DNA from: Oscillospiraceae bacterium | GTDB taxonomy: Bacteria > Bacillota > Clostridia > Oscillospirales > Ruminococcaceae | Reading direction: 5' to 3' | DNA length: 43,356 bases | NCBI GenBank assembly: GCA_009777275.1 | Contig: WRME01000002.1 | Coordinates: 1-43,356 of the forward strand | Part shown: piece after piece, positions 31,960 through 41,264 of the stretch | Position numbering within the stretch: position 1 is the first letter of the stretch | How the letters are laid out: every line of letters begins with the position of its first letter | Position numbers and translations under genes: made by a program | Notes under the pieces: generated by a model | Database searches by the model: none | Told to the model about the DNA's origin: nothing | Seen by the model: the letters and a program-made list of their open reading frames with translations, nothing else

Positions 31960-34900
31960 ATGAAAATTTGTTTGCTACAGATGGTTTCTTCTTTTACCGC
32001 CGCAGCATATGTCTTTTTGTCTTTTCCGCTGACGGCCATGGCCTTTCCGGAAAAGGCCCCGATTCTGCCCTCTTCTCAATATGCGGCCGATGTTGTCATC
32101 AGCGAAAATCCGGATACATTTTGTAATCCGATTGACATAAGCTATCAGTATCAGGTTGACAAAACCCTGACTGTAAACCCGAACAACGGTAACAGAGTTC
32201 ACTTTACCGTTACCGACAACTGCCGTGAATCGGCCGATCCCGCCATGGTTCTCTTTAAGGATGAATACTATCTCTTCGCATCGCACGGAACGGGGTATTG
32301 GTATTCTTCCGACCTTGCCGATTGGCAGTATGTCTATGCCGGAGAGGATGCCGCTCCCGGTCTTATACCCGATACCGATAACAATCCGTCCGGAATTTCT
32401 GATATATACCGTTTTGCTCCGGCAACAATGGTTGTCGGAGATTGGTTGTACATAACAGCGTCACAAGCGGGGTCTATATTCAAAACCGATAATCCCAAAG
32501 ATCCGTCAAGATGGCAGTTTGTCGCCCGTCCTATGCAGTGGAGCGATCCTGCACTCTTCTATGACGAGGAGCTGAACAGAGCATTCTGCTATCACGGATC
32601 ATCTCCCAACAACCCGCTCCAGGTGGTGGAATTAAGCCTTGACCCCGCTACCGAAATGCAGCTGATAGGCGGCAACATAGACGTTTATAACACCGATCCC
32701 GAACTCTATGGTTATCAGATAAATGTCGACGACGACGGTAATGAAAAATCCGGTCGTCCCTATCTTGAGGGTGTTTGGGTGACCAAACATGACGGCAAAT
32801 ATTACATGGAGTTTGGGGTTCCAAGCACCAGCACGGGATATTATGCAGACGGTCTTGCGGTTGCCGACCATCCTCTCGGCCCGTTTGTACACAGCGATAC
32901 AAGTCCGTCCAGCTTTAAGGCGACAGGATTTGTGCGGGGAGCGGGACATGGGTCAACCTTTAAAGACAAGCAGGGCAACTGGTGGAAGATCAGCACCGTG
33001 TCTATATCGGTCAACCACGGATTTGAGCGGAGATTGGTTCTCTATCCTGCAACCCATACCGAACATGACGAGTTGGTATCAAACATGGTCTTTGCCGACT
33101 ATCCTATGTATAGATCGGAGGATAGCCGCAGAACATTCGATCAGCCCGGGCCCGGGTGGAATCTTGTATCATACGGCGGGAACGCACAGATAACGGCATC
33201 ATCGGTGCTGGGAGCCAAAGACGGCAGAAACTTCAGCCCCGGCAATGCCTTTAACGAGAATCTCAAGAACTGGTGGTCGGCCGAAACAGGTAATGCCGAT
33301 GAGTGGATAATGGCCGATTTTAAGAAGATAAGCTCGGTCAATGCTTTTCAGGTAAACTTTGCCGATCAGGACATCAGCTCCGCTTCTGCAAGCGGTCGTG
33401 ACAATAGCTTTGTTCATCGTTATCTGCTTGAGTTCTCGATTGACGGTATCGACTGGCACACTCTTGCCGATAGGAGCGGAGCGGTTGCCCGCCCTAAAAT
33501 GGCCGAAGATCACTCCCACCAATACTTCCAGCTCGAAAAGCCTGTCGACATCCGTTACATAAGAATCACAAACAAGGGCCCTGTTCCGGCAGGGGGCAAG
33601 TTTTCGGTCAGCGGAATACGTCTGTTCGGGCATGGCAACGACACGGCTCCTGATGCTCCTGCCGAATTTGCCGTAACCCGTCCCGCTCCAAGCGCCGATG
33701 ACCGTTTCGCCGCCCTCTCATGGGATCCTGTAGATGGTGCGGAGGGTTATATAATCAGATTCGGCACACGTCCCGATGCTCTGCACACGCATTTTCAGGT
33801 TATCGGACAGACCTCCGCAATCATTCGCATCCTGAATCGAGGAGCCGATTACTATTTTACCGTAGATTCCTACAACGACAGCGGATACACTAGGGGAGAG
33901 GTTGTGAAGTTCGCCCCTTCCCTCATGCCGCTGCCCAATCCCGTTTCGTTTTTGAGAGCCACGGTCAACAATCTCTATTCGCATACATTAATAGCCGAAA
34001 CAAAACTGCCCGAAAATGTCGGGTACAACGGAGCATATGTAGAGGGATTCGCAAACGGGAGCTATGCTCAGCTGCTGGGTCTGCGGAGGGGCGACATAAT
34101 AACCGAGATGGGCGGCGTTACCGTCACGGGGGTTGACGGTCTGTTGAATTTGTATAGCCAAGCGGAATATGACGATGATATATTGCTCACGGTATGGCGG
34201 CAGGGCAGGTATGTATCTATCGGTTTTGTCAAGGACGAGAGCAATCTGAGCATAAACGTACCCTGTTTGATCGGGGCCGAGACCTATGACGATATATTCA
34301 GGTCAACCAATCAAAACATGGGGCCCGAATCCTGCGGAGACATAGGAGGCGGACAGAACATCGGGAACATTAACGGAGGGGCATGGTTAAAATACGACAG
34401 GATAAACTTTAGCGCATCCCCCGAATATCTGATTATCAGAGCGGCTCGTCCATCCTCTGTCTACAGCAACAGCACCACCGTTCAGGTGCGTTTGGACAAT
34501 CCGTCAAGCGGGCCGATCATAGCCTCTGTCTCTGTTTCTCCGACGGCGGGATGGCAGGTCTATGACAGCTTTAGGGCTGACATAACCGAACAGATTGACG
34601 GAATCCGTGATGTATATATCGTCTTTGTCAACGGAGGTCTCAATCTCAACTGGTTCTCATTCAACACAACCGATGACGCCGGCGATGTTGTTCCCGATTA
34701 TGAACTTGCTCGTTTCAGTCAAGCTGAGCGGACATATCTATCTTCACAAAATTCGAGCGGATTTCTGCTTGCCAACTGGACAGTAAAGGACGGCACTGCC
34801 CCTGTTGACCTAACCGGAAGCGATCGGTCTAAGCTGTTTATGCAGTTTACGATAGAATTTGCCGTATCAAAAAACCAACTCGACCCCATTGCTCATGCCG

Positions 34901-35703
34901 ATGTTATCACCAATCTGAACAACCGTATATCTAACAACACGCTCTGGTCAGACGGCGGAATAAGATTCGGATCGGGCAACAACAACTGGGTGGGTTGGCG
35001 GCCTAACGAATTTCAGTTTACCAACGGGAAAAACATAGTAAATATCCCGCTCAGCGCATTTTTGAGCGGGGAGGGATTGCATATCGGAACGATAAACGGT
35101 ACAGACCGAACGCTCAACCCGCAGGACAACGGAGCGGGCAATCCTGTCGATTGGCAGCGGGTAGATCGGATATTCTTTCAAATATTACGCCCCGGATACG
35201 ATTTCAACAGTCAGATTTCGGCGGGACTTCTCGATTTTTCAATGACATTGTCCGACATAAGAATCGTTGATACAACCTCGGAGGAAATGCTAAACTCAGA
35301 GCTTGACAGGCTCAGCGGAATGTTAAACAGCACGATACCCAAAGGCAATCATACCAACGAATCCTATAACGCATACCTGCAGGCGATCGAGTTCGCCCGT
35401 CAGGAAATAACCTTTGCCGACATACTGAATCCTTACTCGATAGAAGACATACAAATCGCAATAGCAACCCTTGAGCGAGCCATCCTGGGATTAGCTGAAA
35501 AAACCGGCCTAATCAAGGGCAACCCCACAGGCAGCGGAGAAGTATCGGTAGCGGATATACTCTTTGCCCGTGATTTCATCTTCAGAAGATTGCCGGAAAT
35601 AGACAAAGATAGCCCCGAATTTGCCGCTATGGACATGAACAATGACGGCATAATAGACATATTTGACTTGATAAGGATAAGGGATGCGATACTGCGGAAG
35701 TGA
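31960..35703 (+). CDS. Secreted multidomain GH43-type glycosidase with CBMs, PDZ and dockerin
   Basis: This is a 1247-residue exported protein. Order: signal peptide (1-28, LSFPLTAMA); GH43-like five-bladed propeller (about 60-380) with the expected catalytic set Asp93 (SADPAMVLFKDEYYLF), Asp196 (WSDPALFYDE) and Glu270 (PYLEGVWV); F5/8C-type carbohydrate-binding domain (about 395-555); fibronectin III (about 565-650); PDZ-like domain (LRRGDIITEMGGVTVTG, about 690-755); CBM6-like domain (about 760-890, QNIGNINGGAWLKYD); a further beta domain (about 900-1090); a FIVAR-like helical linker (about 1100-1170); and a type I dockerin (about 1180-1247, MDMNNDGIIDIFDL). The likely role is hydrolysis of arabinose- or xylose-containing plant polysaccharide on a cohesin scaffold. 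The PDZ is unusual in such enzymes. The ribosome site is weak (AAAAAGGA, about 12 bases). Confidence 0.88.
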   Translation: MKICLLQMVSSFTAAAYVFLSFPLTAMAFPEKAPILPSSQYAADVVISENPDTFCNPIDISYQYQVDKTLTVNPNNGNRVHFTVTDNCRESADPAMVLFKDEYYLFASHGTGYWYSSDLADWQYVYAGEDAAPGLIPDTDNNPSGISDIYRFAPATMVVGDWLYITASQAGSIFKTDNPKDPSRWQFVARPMQWSDPALFYDEELNRAFCYHGSSPNNPLQVVELSLDPATEMQLIGGNIDVYNTDPELYGYQINVDDDGNEKSGRPYLEGVWVTKHDGKYYMEFGVPSTSTGYYADGLAVADHPLGPFVHSDTSPSSFKATGFVRGAGHGSTFKDKQGNWWKISTVSISVNHGFERRLVLYPATHTEHDELVSNMVFADYPMYRSEDSRRTFDQPGPGWNLVSYGGNAQITASSVLGAKDGRNFSPGNAFNENLKNWWSAETGNADEWIMADFKKISSVNAFQVNFADQDISSASASGRDNSFVHRYLLEFSIDGIDWHTLADRSGAVARPKMAEDHSHQYFQLEKPVDIRYIRITNKGPVPAGGKFSVSGIRLFGHGNDTAPDAPAEFAVTRPAPSADDRFAALSWDPVDGAEGYIIRFGTRPDALHTHFQVIGQTSAIIRILNRGADYYFTVDSYNDSGYTRGEVVKFAPSLMPLPNPVSFLRATVNNLYSHTLIAETKLPENVGYNGAYVEGFANGSYAQLLGLRRGDIITEMGGVTVTGVDGLLNLYSQAEYDDDILLTVWRQGRYVSIGFVKDESNLSINVPCLIGAETYDDIFRSTNQNMGPESCGDIGGGQNIGNINGGAWLKYDRINFSASPEYLIIRAARPSSVYSNSTTVQVRLDNPSSGPIIASVSVSPTAGWQVYDSFRADITEQIDGIRDVYIVFVNGGLNLNWFSFNTTDDAGDVVPDYELARFSQAERTYLSSQNSSGFLLANWTVKDGTAPVDLTGSDRSKLFMQFTIEFAVSKNQLDPIAHADVITNLNNRISNNTLWSDGGIRFGSGNNNWVGWRPNEFQFTNGKNIVNIPLSAFLSGEGLHIGTINGTDRTLNPQDNGAGNPVDWQRVDRIFFQILRPGYDFNSQISAGLLDFSMTLSDIRIVDTTSEEMLNSELDRLSGMLNSTIPKGNHTNESYNAYLQAIEFARQEITFADILNPYSIEDIQIAIATLERAILGLAEKTGLIKGNPTGSGEVSVADILFARDFIFRRLPEIDKDSPEFAAMDMNNDGIIDIFDLIRIRDAILRK

Positions 35704-35712
35704 ATCAATGTA

Positions 35713-35778
35713 TAGGCGTGTAGGGATGACCGCCCCCGGTCATCCGTGGTTGACAGCGGCGGGTGTTTTTCCCCATGG
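35713..35778. repeat. R1 repeat with R7-type tail
   Basis: GATGACCG-CCCC-CGGTCATC lies at 35725-35745 inside GTGTAGG...CCGTGG, followed by CAGCGGCGGGTGTTTTTCC. It sits between two convergent genes and could serve as a bidirectional terminator. Confidence 0.7.
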
Positions 35779-36321
35779 TTATTGCAGCCTCATCAACCTT
35801 CTCACGATGCCGCTGAATCGGTAGAGGTATATCGAGACTATCGAGGTTAATGCCATGTCGTACATTAAAAATGCTACGTTTGCCAGCACCAAAAAGGCCA
35901 TCAGGAGAACCCTGTTGTATTCTGCGAGTTCGTCGGCGATTTCGCTGACGACAATAACGCTTGTTACCGTGTAGTAACAGAGAAAAACCACCGTGTTAAA
36001 AAGCGCAAATTTGATTGCGTACACGGTGATTATTTCTTTTATACCCTCTATAAACGATTTTAGTATAGGATAAAATCCGAAGAACATTATAAATATCAAA
36101 ACGGGGAATTTGTCAAAAACTATTATAGCCGAGACCAGCGACACGGTTGTATAGGTCATCAATGCCCATCGGCGGCCCGTTTCTATAACTATCGGTATAA
36201 AAACCGTTCCGGCTATTGCGGGCATAACGAAATATGAGAACGGGAATATCCCGCCGAAAAACATAATCGCAGAGCTTAGCGCCCCTATCATGCCGCATAA
36301 AGCAACCCGTGACGATTTCAA
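35779..36321 (-). CDS. Multi-pass membrane protein (ECF S-component-like)
   Basis: This 180-residue protein has about five hydrophobic helices (LCGMIGALSSAIMFFGGIFP, YFVMPAIAGTVFIPIVIE, VLIFIMFFGFYPIL and others) and a basic C-terminus (RRLMRL). Size and N-terminal pattern resemble substrate-binding S components of ECF vitamin transporters, but no family-defining motif is clear, so this is tentative. The start is TTG at 36319-36321, after AAAGGAT. It follows the DnaJ-domain gene by 31 bases on the same strand. Confidence 0.6.
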   Translation of the reverse strand: MKSSRVALCGMIGALSSAIMFFGGIFPFSYFVMPAIAGTVFIPIVIETGRRWALMTYTTVSLVSAIIVFDKFPVLIFIMFFGFYPILKSFIEGIKEIITVYAIKFALFNTVVFLCYYTVTSVIVVSEIADELAEYNRVLLMAFLVLANVAFLMYDMALTSIVSIYLYRFSGIVRRLMRLQ

Positions 36322-36352
36322 AACCGCATTATCCTTTCTTATGGCGTTTTTT

Positions 36353-36970
36353 CTAACAGCAAAGCCCTCTGCCGCCTATGCACTTGCATAGGCAATCGGC
36401 GCACATCAGAGCACTGCACATATCGCAGCAATCACATTCATCGTTACTGTTTCTGTTTGTGCCGTATCTGTATCTGCTTGTGCCCGGGTTAAAATGCCCG
36501 TGTCTTTGTCGTTTTAGGCGGCTTGCAGCCGCTCTGTATTCGGCGTTTTCCGGATTCATCCTTACTGCTGCTTCAAAATAGTTGGCCGATTCCTCCAGCC
36601 ATCCCCGTGAAAAGAAGACCGATCCCTTCAAAAAATGCCACTCACCGTCCCTGTTTGCGGCAGGGATACCATCGAGAAGTTCCTCCGCTTCGGTAAGCCT
36701 GTTCTTCATAATCAGAGAACGTATATCCTGCAACCCTCCCGAGGTTCTGTAATTATGCCTGTTTTCCTGCCGATTATGACCGGAACGGCGCTCGTTCATA
36801 ATTATATCATAGGCGTTGTTGATTTCCTCCATCTTTTCTTTTGCGACATCCAAAAGAGGACTTCCCGCATAATTGTCGGGATGATACTGCCGCGCTATAT
36901 TTTTATATGCCTGCTTTATCTCATCATCGCTTGCATTCGGAGCAACCCCTAAAACCTTGTAGGCATCCAT
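36353..36970 (-). CDS. DnaJ-domain protein with TPR and Cys-rich tail
   Basis: This 205-residue protein begins with a J domain (MDAYKVLGVAPNASDDEIKQ, HPD in ARQYHPDNY), which stimulates Hsp70 ATPase. A TPR-like region follows (about 85-150, LTEAEELLDGIPAANRDGEW; ANYFEAAVRMNPENAEYR). The C-terminal tail is Cys-rich (CDCCDMCSALMCADCLCKC). It overlaps the DUF5685 gene by 22 bases, and such neighbours are common in Clostridia. AAAGGAGA precedes the ATG. The client is unknown. Confidence 0.85.
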   Translation of the reverse strand: MDAYKVLGVAPNASDDEIKQAYKNIARQYHPDNYAGSPLLDVAKEKMEEINNAYDIIMNERRSGHNRQENRHNYRTSGGLQDIRSLIMKNRLTEAEELLDGIPAANRDGEWHFLKGSVFFSRGWLEESANYFEAAVRMNPENAEYRAAASRLKRQRHGHFNPGTSRYRYGTNRNSNDECDCCDMCSALMCADCLCKCIGGRGLCC

Positions 36971-37815
36971 GATCTGCTCTCTCCTTTCTGTATTTTATCT
37001 ACAGTATCCTTTAGTCCGAGATATATAATATTCTCTATGATTCCTGAGAATCTTCTTATTTTAATAAGAGCATAGACTTCGGCTATTTGGCATATGGTAA
37101 GATTTATTGTCTGTACGGCCAGGTCACGATCGACACCGGCAAAGGGATTGAAACTGCCGCTCTTTAGATCGCCGGCGAGATCGTCAAGCGCATCGGCGAG
37201 ATAGACATATCTTCCTATAAGATAACCGAAGCGATAGAGAGCCTGACTTTGATTATCTGCATCATCGGTATATACCGCCATGCTTTGACATATTCTCCCC
37301 ATGGCAGAGGCGGTCGGATGGGCGGCGCGATCGATAGTCGCAGATTCATTCGGGGCCGATTCTATAGCGGTCTGTCCCTCCATAGCCTCACGCACGATCT
37401 CATCAATATGCCCCAAACGCTTGGCACCCTTGTTCTTCAGACAGGCGGCAAAGGGCAACAGCGCCCTGGAGGCGTTTCTTTTAACAAAGCCGCTGTCTGA
37501 TATATCATCCTTTAGTTTGTAATAAAGCATTATCATAGCCGAACACGCCCCCGAATCGAGAGCATCGCATGATAGCAGACAGTTCCGCTTTACAAGCGGA
37601 TTAGCGGCACAGGAGCGTCTTGCAAACCGAGGGCAGTCTTTTTTTAAAGAAAGCTCAAACAGAGCAAGAAAGGCAAAGTCGTAGCTGAGCGTAAGTTTGG
37701 CAAATGGACCGAACACACGCCCCAACTGCTTACACAAACCGCAGTATACCGCCCTGTATATCTCATATTCCCCAACCTTGAGTTCACTTTTATAAGGCAG
37801 TATATACCCGAACAA
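36949..37815 (-). CDS. DUF5685 family protein
   Basis: This 288-residue protein starts MFGYILPYKSELKVGEYEIY and continues YRAVYCGLCKQLGRVFGPFA, typical of DUF5685, a mostly helical clostridial family of unknown function with conserved Cys (CGLC, SCAANPL, LSCDALD). The start is TTG at 37813-37815, 8 bases after AAAGGGG; homologues begin at this FGY. It leads the string DUF5685, DnaJ-domain, membrane protein. The shared transcription suggests a joint, still unknown, chaperone-linked role. Confidence 0.8.
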   Translation of the reverse strand: MFGYILPYKSELKVGEYEIYRAVYCGLCKQLGRVFGPFAKLTLSYDFAFLALFELSLKKDCPRFARRSCAANPLVKRNCLLSCDALDSGACSAMIMLYYKLKDDISDSGFVKRNASRALLPFAACLKNKGAKRLGHIDEIVREAMEGQTAIESAPNESATIDRAAHPTASAMGRICQSMAVYTDDADNQSQALYRFGYLIGRYVYLADALDDLAGDLKSGSFNPFAGVDRDLAVQTINLTICQIAEVYALIKIRRFSGIIENIIYLGLKDTVDKIQKGESRSWMPTRF

Positions 37816-37899
37816 CCGCAGCACCCCTTTAGTATTTTATATCAACATTTCCCGATTTTCATTACCAAAATGTAAATATACTACCAATATGAGGTTAAT

Positions 37900-38265
37900 A
37901 AAGGGAAAAACACCCGCCGCTGCGGCGGCACCAGGTGAAGACCACCCCGCCGCTGCGGCGGCACCCCGACGACAATTAACAGTTGACAATGTACAATTGA
38001 CAGTTATTGCAAATATAAATTTGCTGGCAAAAATAGAATTAGATTTCTATAATTTCAAACCCCCGTAATTGTCAATTGTTCATTGTAAATTGTCAATTGG
38101 CATCATTCCCCTCTGGGGAGGGGTGGCAAACACTCGCAACAAAGTTGCGATAGTGTTTGACGGGGTGGTCTGCTGCGAAACGCCCTCTCAGTCGGCAATA
38201 TCCACGGATGACCGCCCCGATCGTCCGTGGTTACCGCAACAGCGGGTGTTTTTCCCATCAAAAAA
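37900..38265. repeat. Mosaic of dispersed repeats R7, R5, R4, R3 part, R1
   Basis: Two CCGCCGCTGCGGCGG units (about 37914-37968) precede R5 copies (GTTGACAATGTACAATTGAC at about 37981-38003; AATTGTCAATTGTTCATTG at about 38065-38095). R4 (38114-38172), a piece of R3 (GCCCTCTCAGTCGGC, 38182-38196) and an R1 variant (38205-38231) follow. No gene lies between 37816 and 38356. Confidence 0.75.
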
Positions 38266-38280
38266 TATTTTACAAACGTG

Positions 38281-38309
38281 TTGACATTTTGTACAGTCTG
38301 TCATATACT
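38281..38309 (+). promoter_or_regulatory. Promoter of the chemoreceptor operon
   Basis: TTGACA (38281-38286) and TATACT (38304-38309) are 17 bases apart, 47 bases before the start codon. Confidence 0.8.
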
Positions 38310-38356
38310 TAGGACATGACGATAAATCGTTAATAACAATCAGGAGGTAGTATTTA

Positions 38357-40090
38357 ATGAGTATCAAGAAAATGGACATCATTGTAAAGTTTACAATTCC
38401 GGTGATATTGGTGATTATGGCAGTGCTTTTTGTCATTCTCAACATATTGATGTCACGGGTTACGGAGAAGCGTGAAGAAGGAGTAGAACTCGCCTACCTC
38501 GGTAATGAGATGTTACATAACAACGATTACTTGGTAAAACTTATGCGGGAGTTTATTATTACATATGATGCGGCCACGTTAAGAAACTATGAAAACCTGA
38601 TAAACGATCCCGAAACTCTCGATAACAAGCTGGATAGGATGAAAGAAATAGGACTGTCGGCGGCCGAGCTTGGGTACATGGACAAAATCACTACCCTGCT
38701 GGACGATTTGGCAGCCATAGAGGATCGGGCTCTTGCGGCCTATAACAGCGGCAACCGTGAACAGGCTACAGCCATAATACAAAGCAGAGACTATTACAAC
38801 GCCGACAGCGATCTTGCTCAGAACACCAAGGCGATGATAAGCGAGATCAGGGACAGGATCAACACAGAATCACTGACACTCACAAGTCAGGGTAAGGCAG
38901 GACTTATCGTGATGGGTGTGTTTTTCGTGATCTCTCTCCTGTCTATATTGCTTATGACCAACTGGTTTAGCAAAAAGGTACATTGGCACGAAAATATACT
39001 GGACAACATCCCCTTCCCGCTCTCTATAACCGATAAGGATATGAAGTGGACATTTATAAACAGACCTACCGAAAATTTCCTGGGCAAGAAACGAGCCGAG
39101 GTTATGGGACAGCATTGCAGTAATTGGGGGGCGGCTATATGCAACACCAACAACTGCGGCGTCAGGTGCTTAGGCAGGGGTGAAAACTCTACGACATTCA
39201 ACCAAATGAATATGGACTTTAAGGTAGACGTTGCCTATCTTACCGACAAAAACGGCAACAACAGCGGACATATCGAGATCGTTCAGGACATAACAACGAT
39301 GGTGCAGAGCCAAAAGAAAGAGACTGCGCTTGTCAACGAGATCGAGAGTATAAGCGGTTCGTTTGTGTCGGCGTCTAAGCAGATAGCAGACGGAGCTCAG
39401 GCCCTTGCACAGGGTTCTACCCAACAGGCGGCAACGGTTGAGCAGTTGTCAAGCTCTGTATCGGAGATCACCGAAAAGACCAAATCCAACGCACAGACAG
39501 CCGAAAAGGCCGCCCTGCTTGCAAACACCATCAGAAACAATGCCGAAGAAGGAAACCGTCACATGGATGAAATGATGTCGGCAGTCAAGGATATTAACGA
39601 TGCAAGCCAGCAGATAGGCAAGGTTATCAAGACGATAGACGACATAGCTTTCCAGACAAACATTCTTGCACTCAACGCCGCTGTAGAGGCGGCAAGGGCA
39701 GGCTCGGCAGGAAAGGGGTTCGCCGTCGTTGCAGAGGAGGTCCGCAATCTGGCAAGCAAGAGCGCCGAAGCGGCAAAGGATACCGCCGGCCTCATCGAAA
39801 ACTCTATGAGCAAGGCGGAACTGGGAACAAGAATCGCCGGAGAGACTGCCGAAAGTCTGAATGAGATTGTATCGGGAATAACCGAAAGCAGTCAGCTTAT
39901 ACAGGAGATAGCGGGAATGTCGAAGGAGCAGACTGTCGGAATCGATCAGATTAATATAGGAATAGATCAGGTGTCGCAGGTTGTTCAGCAGAACAGCGCC
40001 ACGGCAGAAGAAAGCGCCGCATCTGCAGAAGAGATGAGCGCCAGAGCAAATTCGTTAGAAACCCTGATATATAATTTTCACAAAGGATGA
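38357..40090 (+). CDS. Methyl-accepting chemotaxis protein with PAS domain
   Basis: This 577-residue protein has a membrane helix (about 9-32), a helical extracellular ligand-binding domain (about 35-175, four-helix-bundle type), a second membrane helix (about 178-202) and a PAS domain (about 212-320) with a Cys-rich insert ([11 protein letters not shown]). The signalling domain follows, with the conserved hairpin [20 protein letters not shown] and [14 protein letters not shown]. It would form trimers of dimers and control CheA. The Cys-rich PAS may sense redox or bind a cofactor; the hybrid kinase at 5.2 kb has a comparable PAS. AGGAGG precedes the ATG by 11 bases. The downstream membrane gene is 6 bases away. 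No other che genes are in the window. Confidence 0.93.
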   Translation: MSIKKMDIIVKFTIPVILVIMAVLFVILNILMSRVTEKREEGVELAYLGNEMLHNNDYLVKLMREFIITYDAATLRNYENLINDPETLDNKLDRMKEIGLSAAELGYMDKITTLLDDLAAIEDRALAAYNSGNREQATAIIQSRDYYNADSDLAQNTKAMISEIRDRINTESLTLTSQGKAGLIVMGVFFVISLLSILLMTNWFSKKVHWHENILDNIPFPLSITDKDMKWTFINRPTENFLGKKRAEVMGQHCSNWGAAICNTNNCGVRCLGRGENSTTFNQMNMDFKVDVAYLTDKNGNNSGHIEIVQDITTMVQSQKKETALVNEIESISGSFVSASKQIADGAQALAQGSTQQAATVEQLSSSVSEITEKTKSNAQTAEKAALLANTIRNNAEEGNRHMDEMMSAVKDINDASQQIGKVIKTIDDIAFQTNILALNAAVEAARAGSAGKGFAVVAEEVRNLASKSAEAAKDTAGLIENSMSKAELGTRIAGETAESLNEIVSGITESSQLIQEIAGMSKEQTVGIDQINIGIDQVSQVVQQNSATAEESAASAEEMSARANSLETLIYNFHKG

Positions 40091-40096
40091 GTATAT

Positions 40097-40675
40097 ATGA
40101 CCATAGAGTTTAGATTCGATGATCCCGTGTGGATCGTCAGTCAGGTGTTTGCGTTTTTTGCCCTTGTGTTCCTGGTGTGGTCCTTTCAGATGAAGAACAA
40201 GATAGTTATAATGCTGCTGATGGGATTGGGCAGTGCGTTCTTGGGACTGTCCGCCATCTGCTTAGGCAACTATTCTGTCGGAATGCTCTTTTGGCTAACC
40301 GCAGTCTGGAACTTTGTATTTACCTACCTCGATTGGCGTATCAGCAGGGGCAAGAGGGTACACCCCAAGCTAAAATACATATTTGCGGGCATATTCGCCA
40401 TCCTGACCATAACGGCGACATCCTTTTTGTGGACCCTCGGCATGGCGCTCTGGCTGGAGATTATGATATGCGTTACCCTGCTGGGTCTGATTCTCGGCAG
40501 CGTGCTAAAGGGCACAAACATCATGCGGGTGAGCTTTATAACCAACAGGGTCTTTAATATAATCAACCATATCCACTTCAACAATCCCATAGGAGTAATA
40601 ATAGCATCAACAGCAATCGGGTCTAATGTGGTGTTTTATATAAGACAGATGATTGCGAAAAACAATGCAGAATGA
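40097..40675 (+). CDS. YgjV-like inner membrane protein
   Basis: This 192-residue protein has about six hydrophobic helices (VWIVSQVFAFFALVFLVWSF, IVIMLLMGLGSAFLGLSAIC, YSVGMLFWLTAVWNFVFTYL). The spacing and the SFQ-K pattern resemble the YgjV family, whose role is unknown. It lies 6 bases after the chemoreceptor gene, so it is cotranscribed. AAAGGA precedes the ATG. Confidence 0.75.
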   Translation: MTIEFRFDDPVWIVSQVFAFFALVFLVWSFQMKNKIVIMLLMGLGSAFLGLSAICLGNYSVGMLFWLTAVWNFVFTYLDWRISRGKRVHPKLKYIFAGIFAILTITATSFLWTLGMALWLEIMICVTLLGLILGSVLKGTNIMRVSFITNRVFNIINHIHFNNPIGVIIASTAIGSNVVFYIRQMIAKNNAE

Positions 40676-40870
40676 AGAATGCAGAATGCAGAGTTGCCCT
40701 CTCAGTCGGCGTTGCCGCCGACAGCTCTCCCAAAGGGAGAGCCAAGGTGACGGACAATTAACAGTTGACAATGTACAATTGACAATTTTTCACAACCACG
40801 AAAAGCACAAAAAGACACGAAAAAAATATTAAGGACGGTATGCACAGGGGTGCATACCCTACAGAGGCAC
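40676..40870. repeat. Mosaic of dispersed repeats R6, R3, R5, R2
   Basis: R6 (AATGCAGAATGAAGAATGCA, about 40663-40692) is followed by R3 (GCCCTCTCAGTCGGCGTTGC, then CTCTCCCAAAGGGAGAG, 40695-40743), R5 (GTTGACAATGTACAATTGAC, about 40763-40783) and R2 (GGTATGCAC-AGGG-GTGCATACC, 40837-40858). No gene lies here. Confidence 0.75.
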
Positions 40871-40882
40871 CAAAAATACCGA

Positions 40883-40911
40883 TTGACATTCTCGCTATAA
40901 TAGATTATACT
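40883..40911 (+). promoter_or_regulatory. Sense promoter of the type I toxin
   Basis: TTGACA (40883-40888) and TATACT (40906-40911) are 17 bases apart. The toxin leader is about 60 bases. Confidence 0.8.
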
Positions 40912-40956
40912 TAGTGTATCGTATCACAGCAAGGCGGTGTCTTGTTTTCGGCTGAC

Positions 40957-40970
40957 CCTCCGAAAGGAGG
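40957..40970 (+). promoter_or_regulatory. Hairpin masking the toxin ribosome site
   Basis: CCTCC-GAAA-GGAGG pairs the whole Shine-Dalgarno core with an upstream anti-SD, closed by a stable GNRA tetraloop. Translation would stay low until the hairpin opens. Confidence 0.7.
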
Positions 40971-40978
40971 TGAAGCGT

Positions 40979-41065
40979 ATGTCTTTGTTTGAAGTGATTT
41001 ATCTGCTTTTAACAGGCGCATTAGTAATAATAGCGTTTTGTACATATCGGAACAACAAGAAATAA
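40979..41065 (+). CDS. Holin-like type I toxin (28 aa)
   Basis: The frame MSLFEVIYLLLTGALVIIAF plus CTYRNNKK encodes one membrane helix with a basic cytoplasmic tail. This matches the 'putative holin-like toxin' family of Firmicute type I toxin-antitoxin loci. It follows a perfect AAAGGAGGTGA site by 5 bases. A strong sense promoter, the SD-masking hairpin, a 3' terminator hairpin and a consensus antisense promoter all surround it. It is too short for the ORF track. Expression would damage the membrane potential. Its chromosomal role (stress, persistence or element stabilisation) is open. Confidence 0.82.
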   Translation: MSLFEVIYLLLTGALVIIAFCTYRNNKK

Positions 41066-41093
41066 GCCGCCCTAACTTTCAAGACGGCGGCTT
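41064..41093. terminator. Bidirectional terminator shared by toxin mRNA and antisense RNA
   Basis: AAGCCGCC and GGCGGCTT form a strong stem around CTAACTTTCAAGAC, beginning within the toxin stop codon. The minus direction continues ATTTCTTGTT and the plus direction ATTAGGC, so it suits the antisense RNA best. Confidence 0.7.
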
Positions 41094-41182
41094 ATTAGGC
41101 AAATAAACAAATGAGTCAGCCGAACGACACCGCTTGTGGTGCGTGGCAGAGTGGTTGGAGTGTTACTGCACTCCTTCCCTCT
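41064..41182 (-). ncRNA. Antisense RNA antitoxin of the holin-like toxin
   Basis: A consensus promoter (41189-41217) would start a minus-strand RNA near 41182, running back over the 3' untranslated part of the toxin mRNA and ending at the shared hairpin, about 120 bases. The region codes for no protein. Convergent, 3'-overlapping pairs of this kind are known from TxpA/RatA-like systems. The ends are predicted, not measured. Confidence 0.6.
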
Positions 41183-41188
41183 GTCTTT

Positions 41189-41217
41189 ATTATAGCATTG
41201 ACATACGCATATGTCAA
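41189..41217 (-). promoter_or_regulatory. Consensus promoter of the antisense RNA
   Basis: On the minus strand TTGACA (41212-41217) and TATAAT (41189-41194) are 17 bases apart, a full consensus and stronger than the toxin promoter (TATACT), as expected for an antitoxin kept in excess. Confidence 0.8.
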
Positions 41218-41264
41218 CACCTATATTGTAATATTGTAAAATTTTTTCGTGTAGTACAGTGCCG

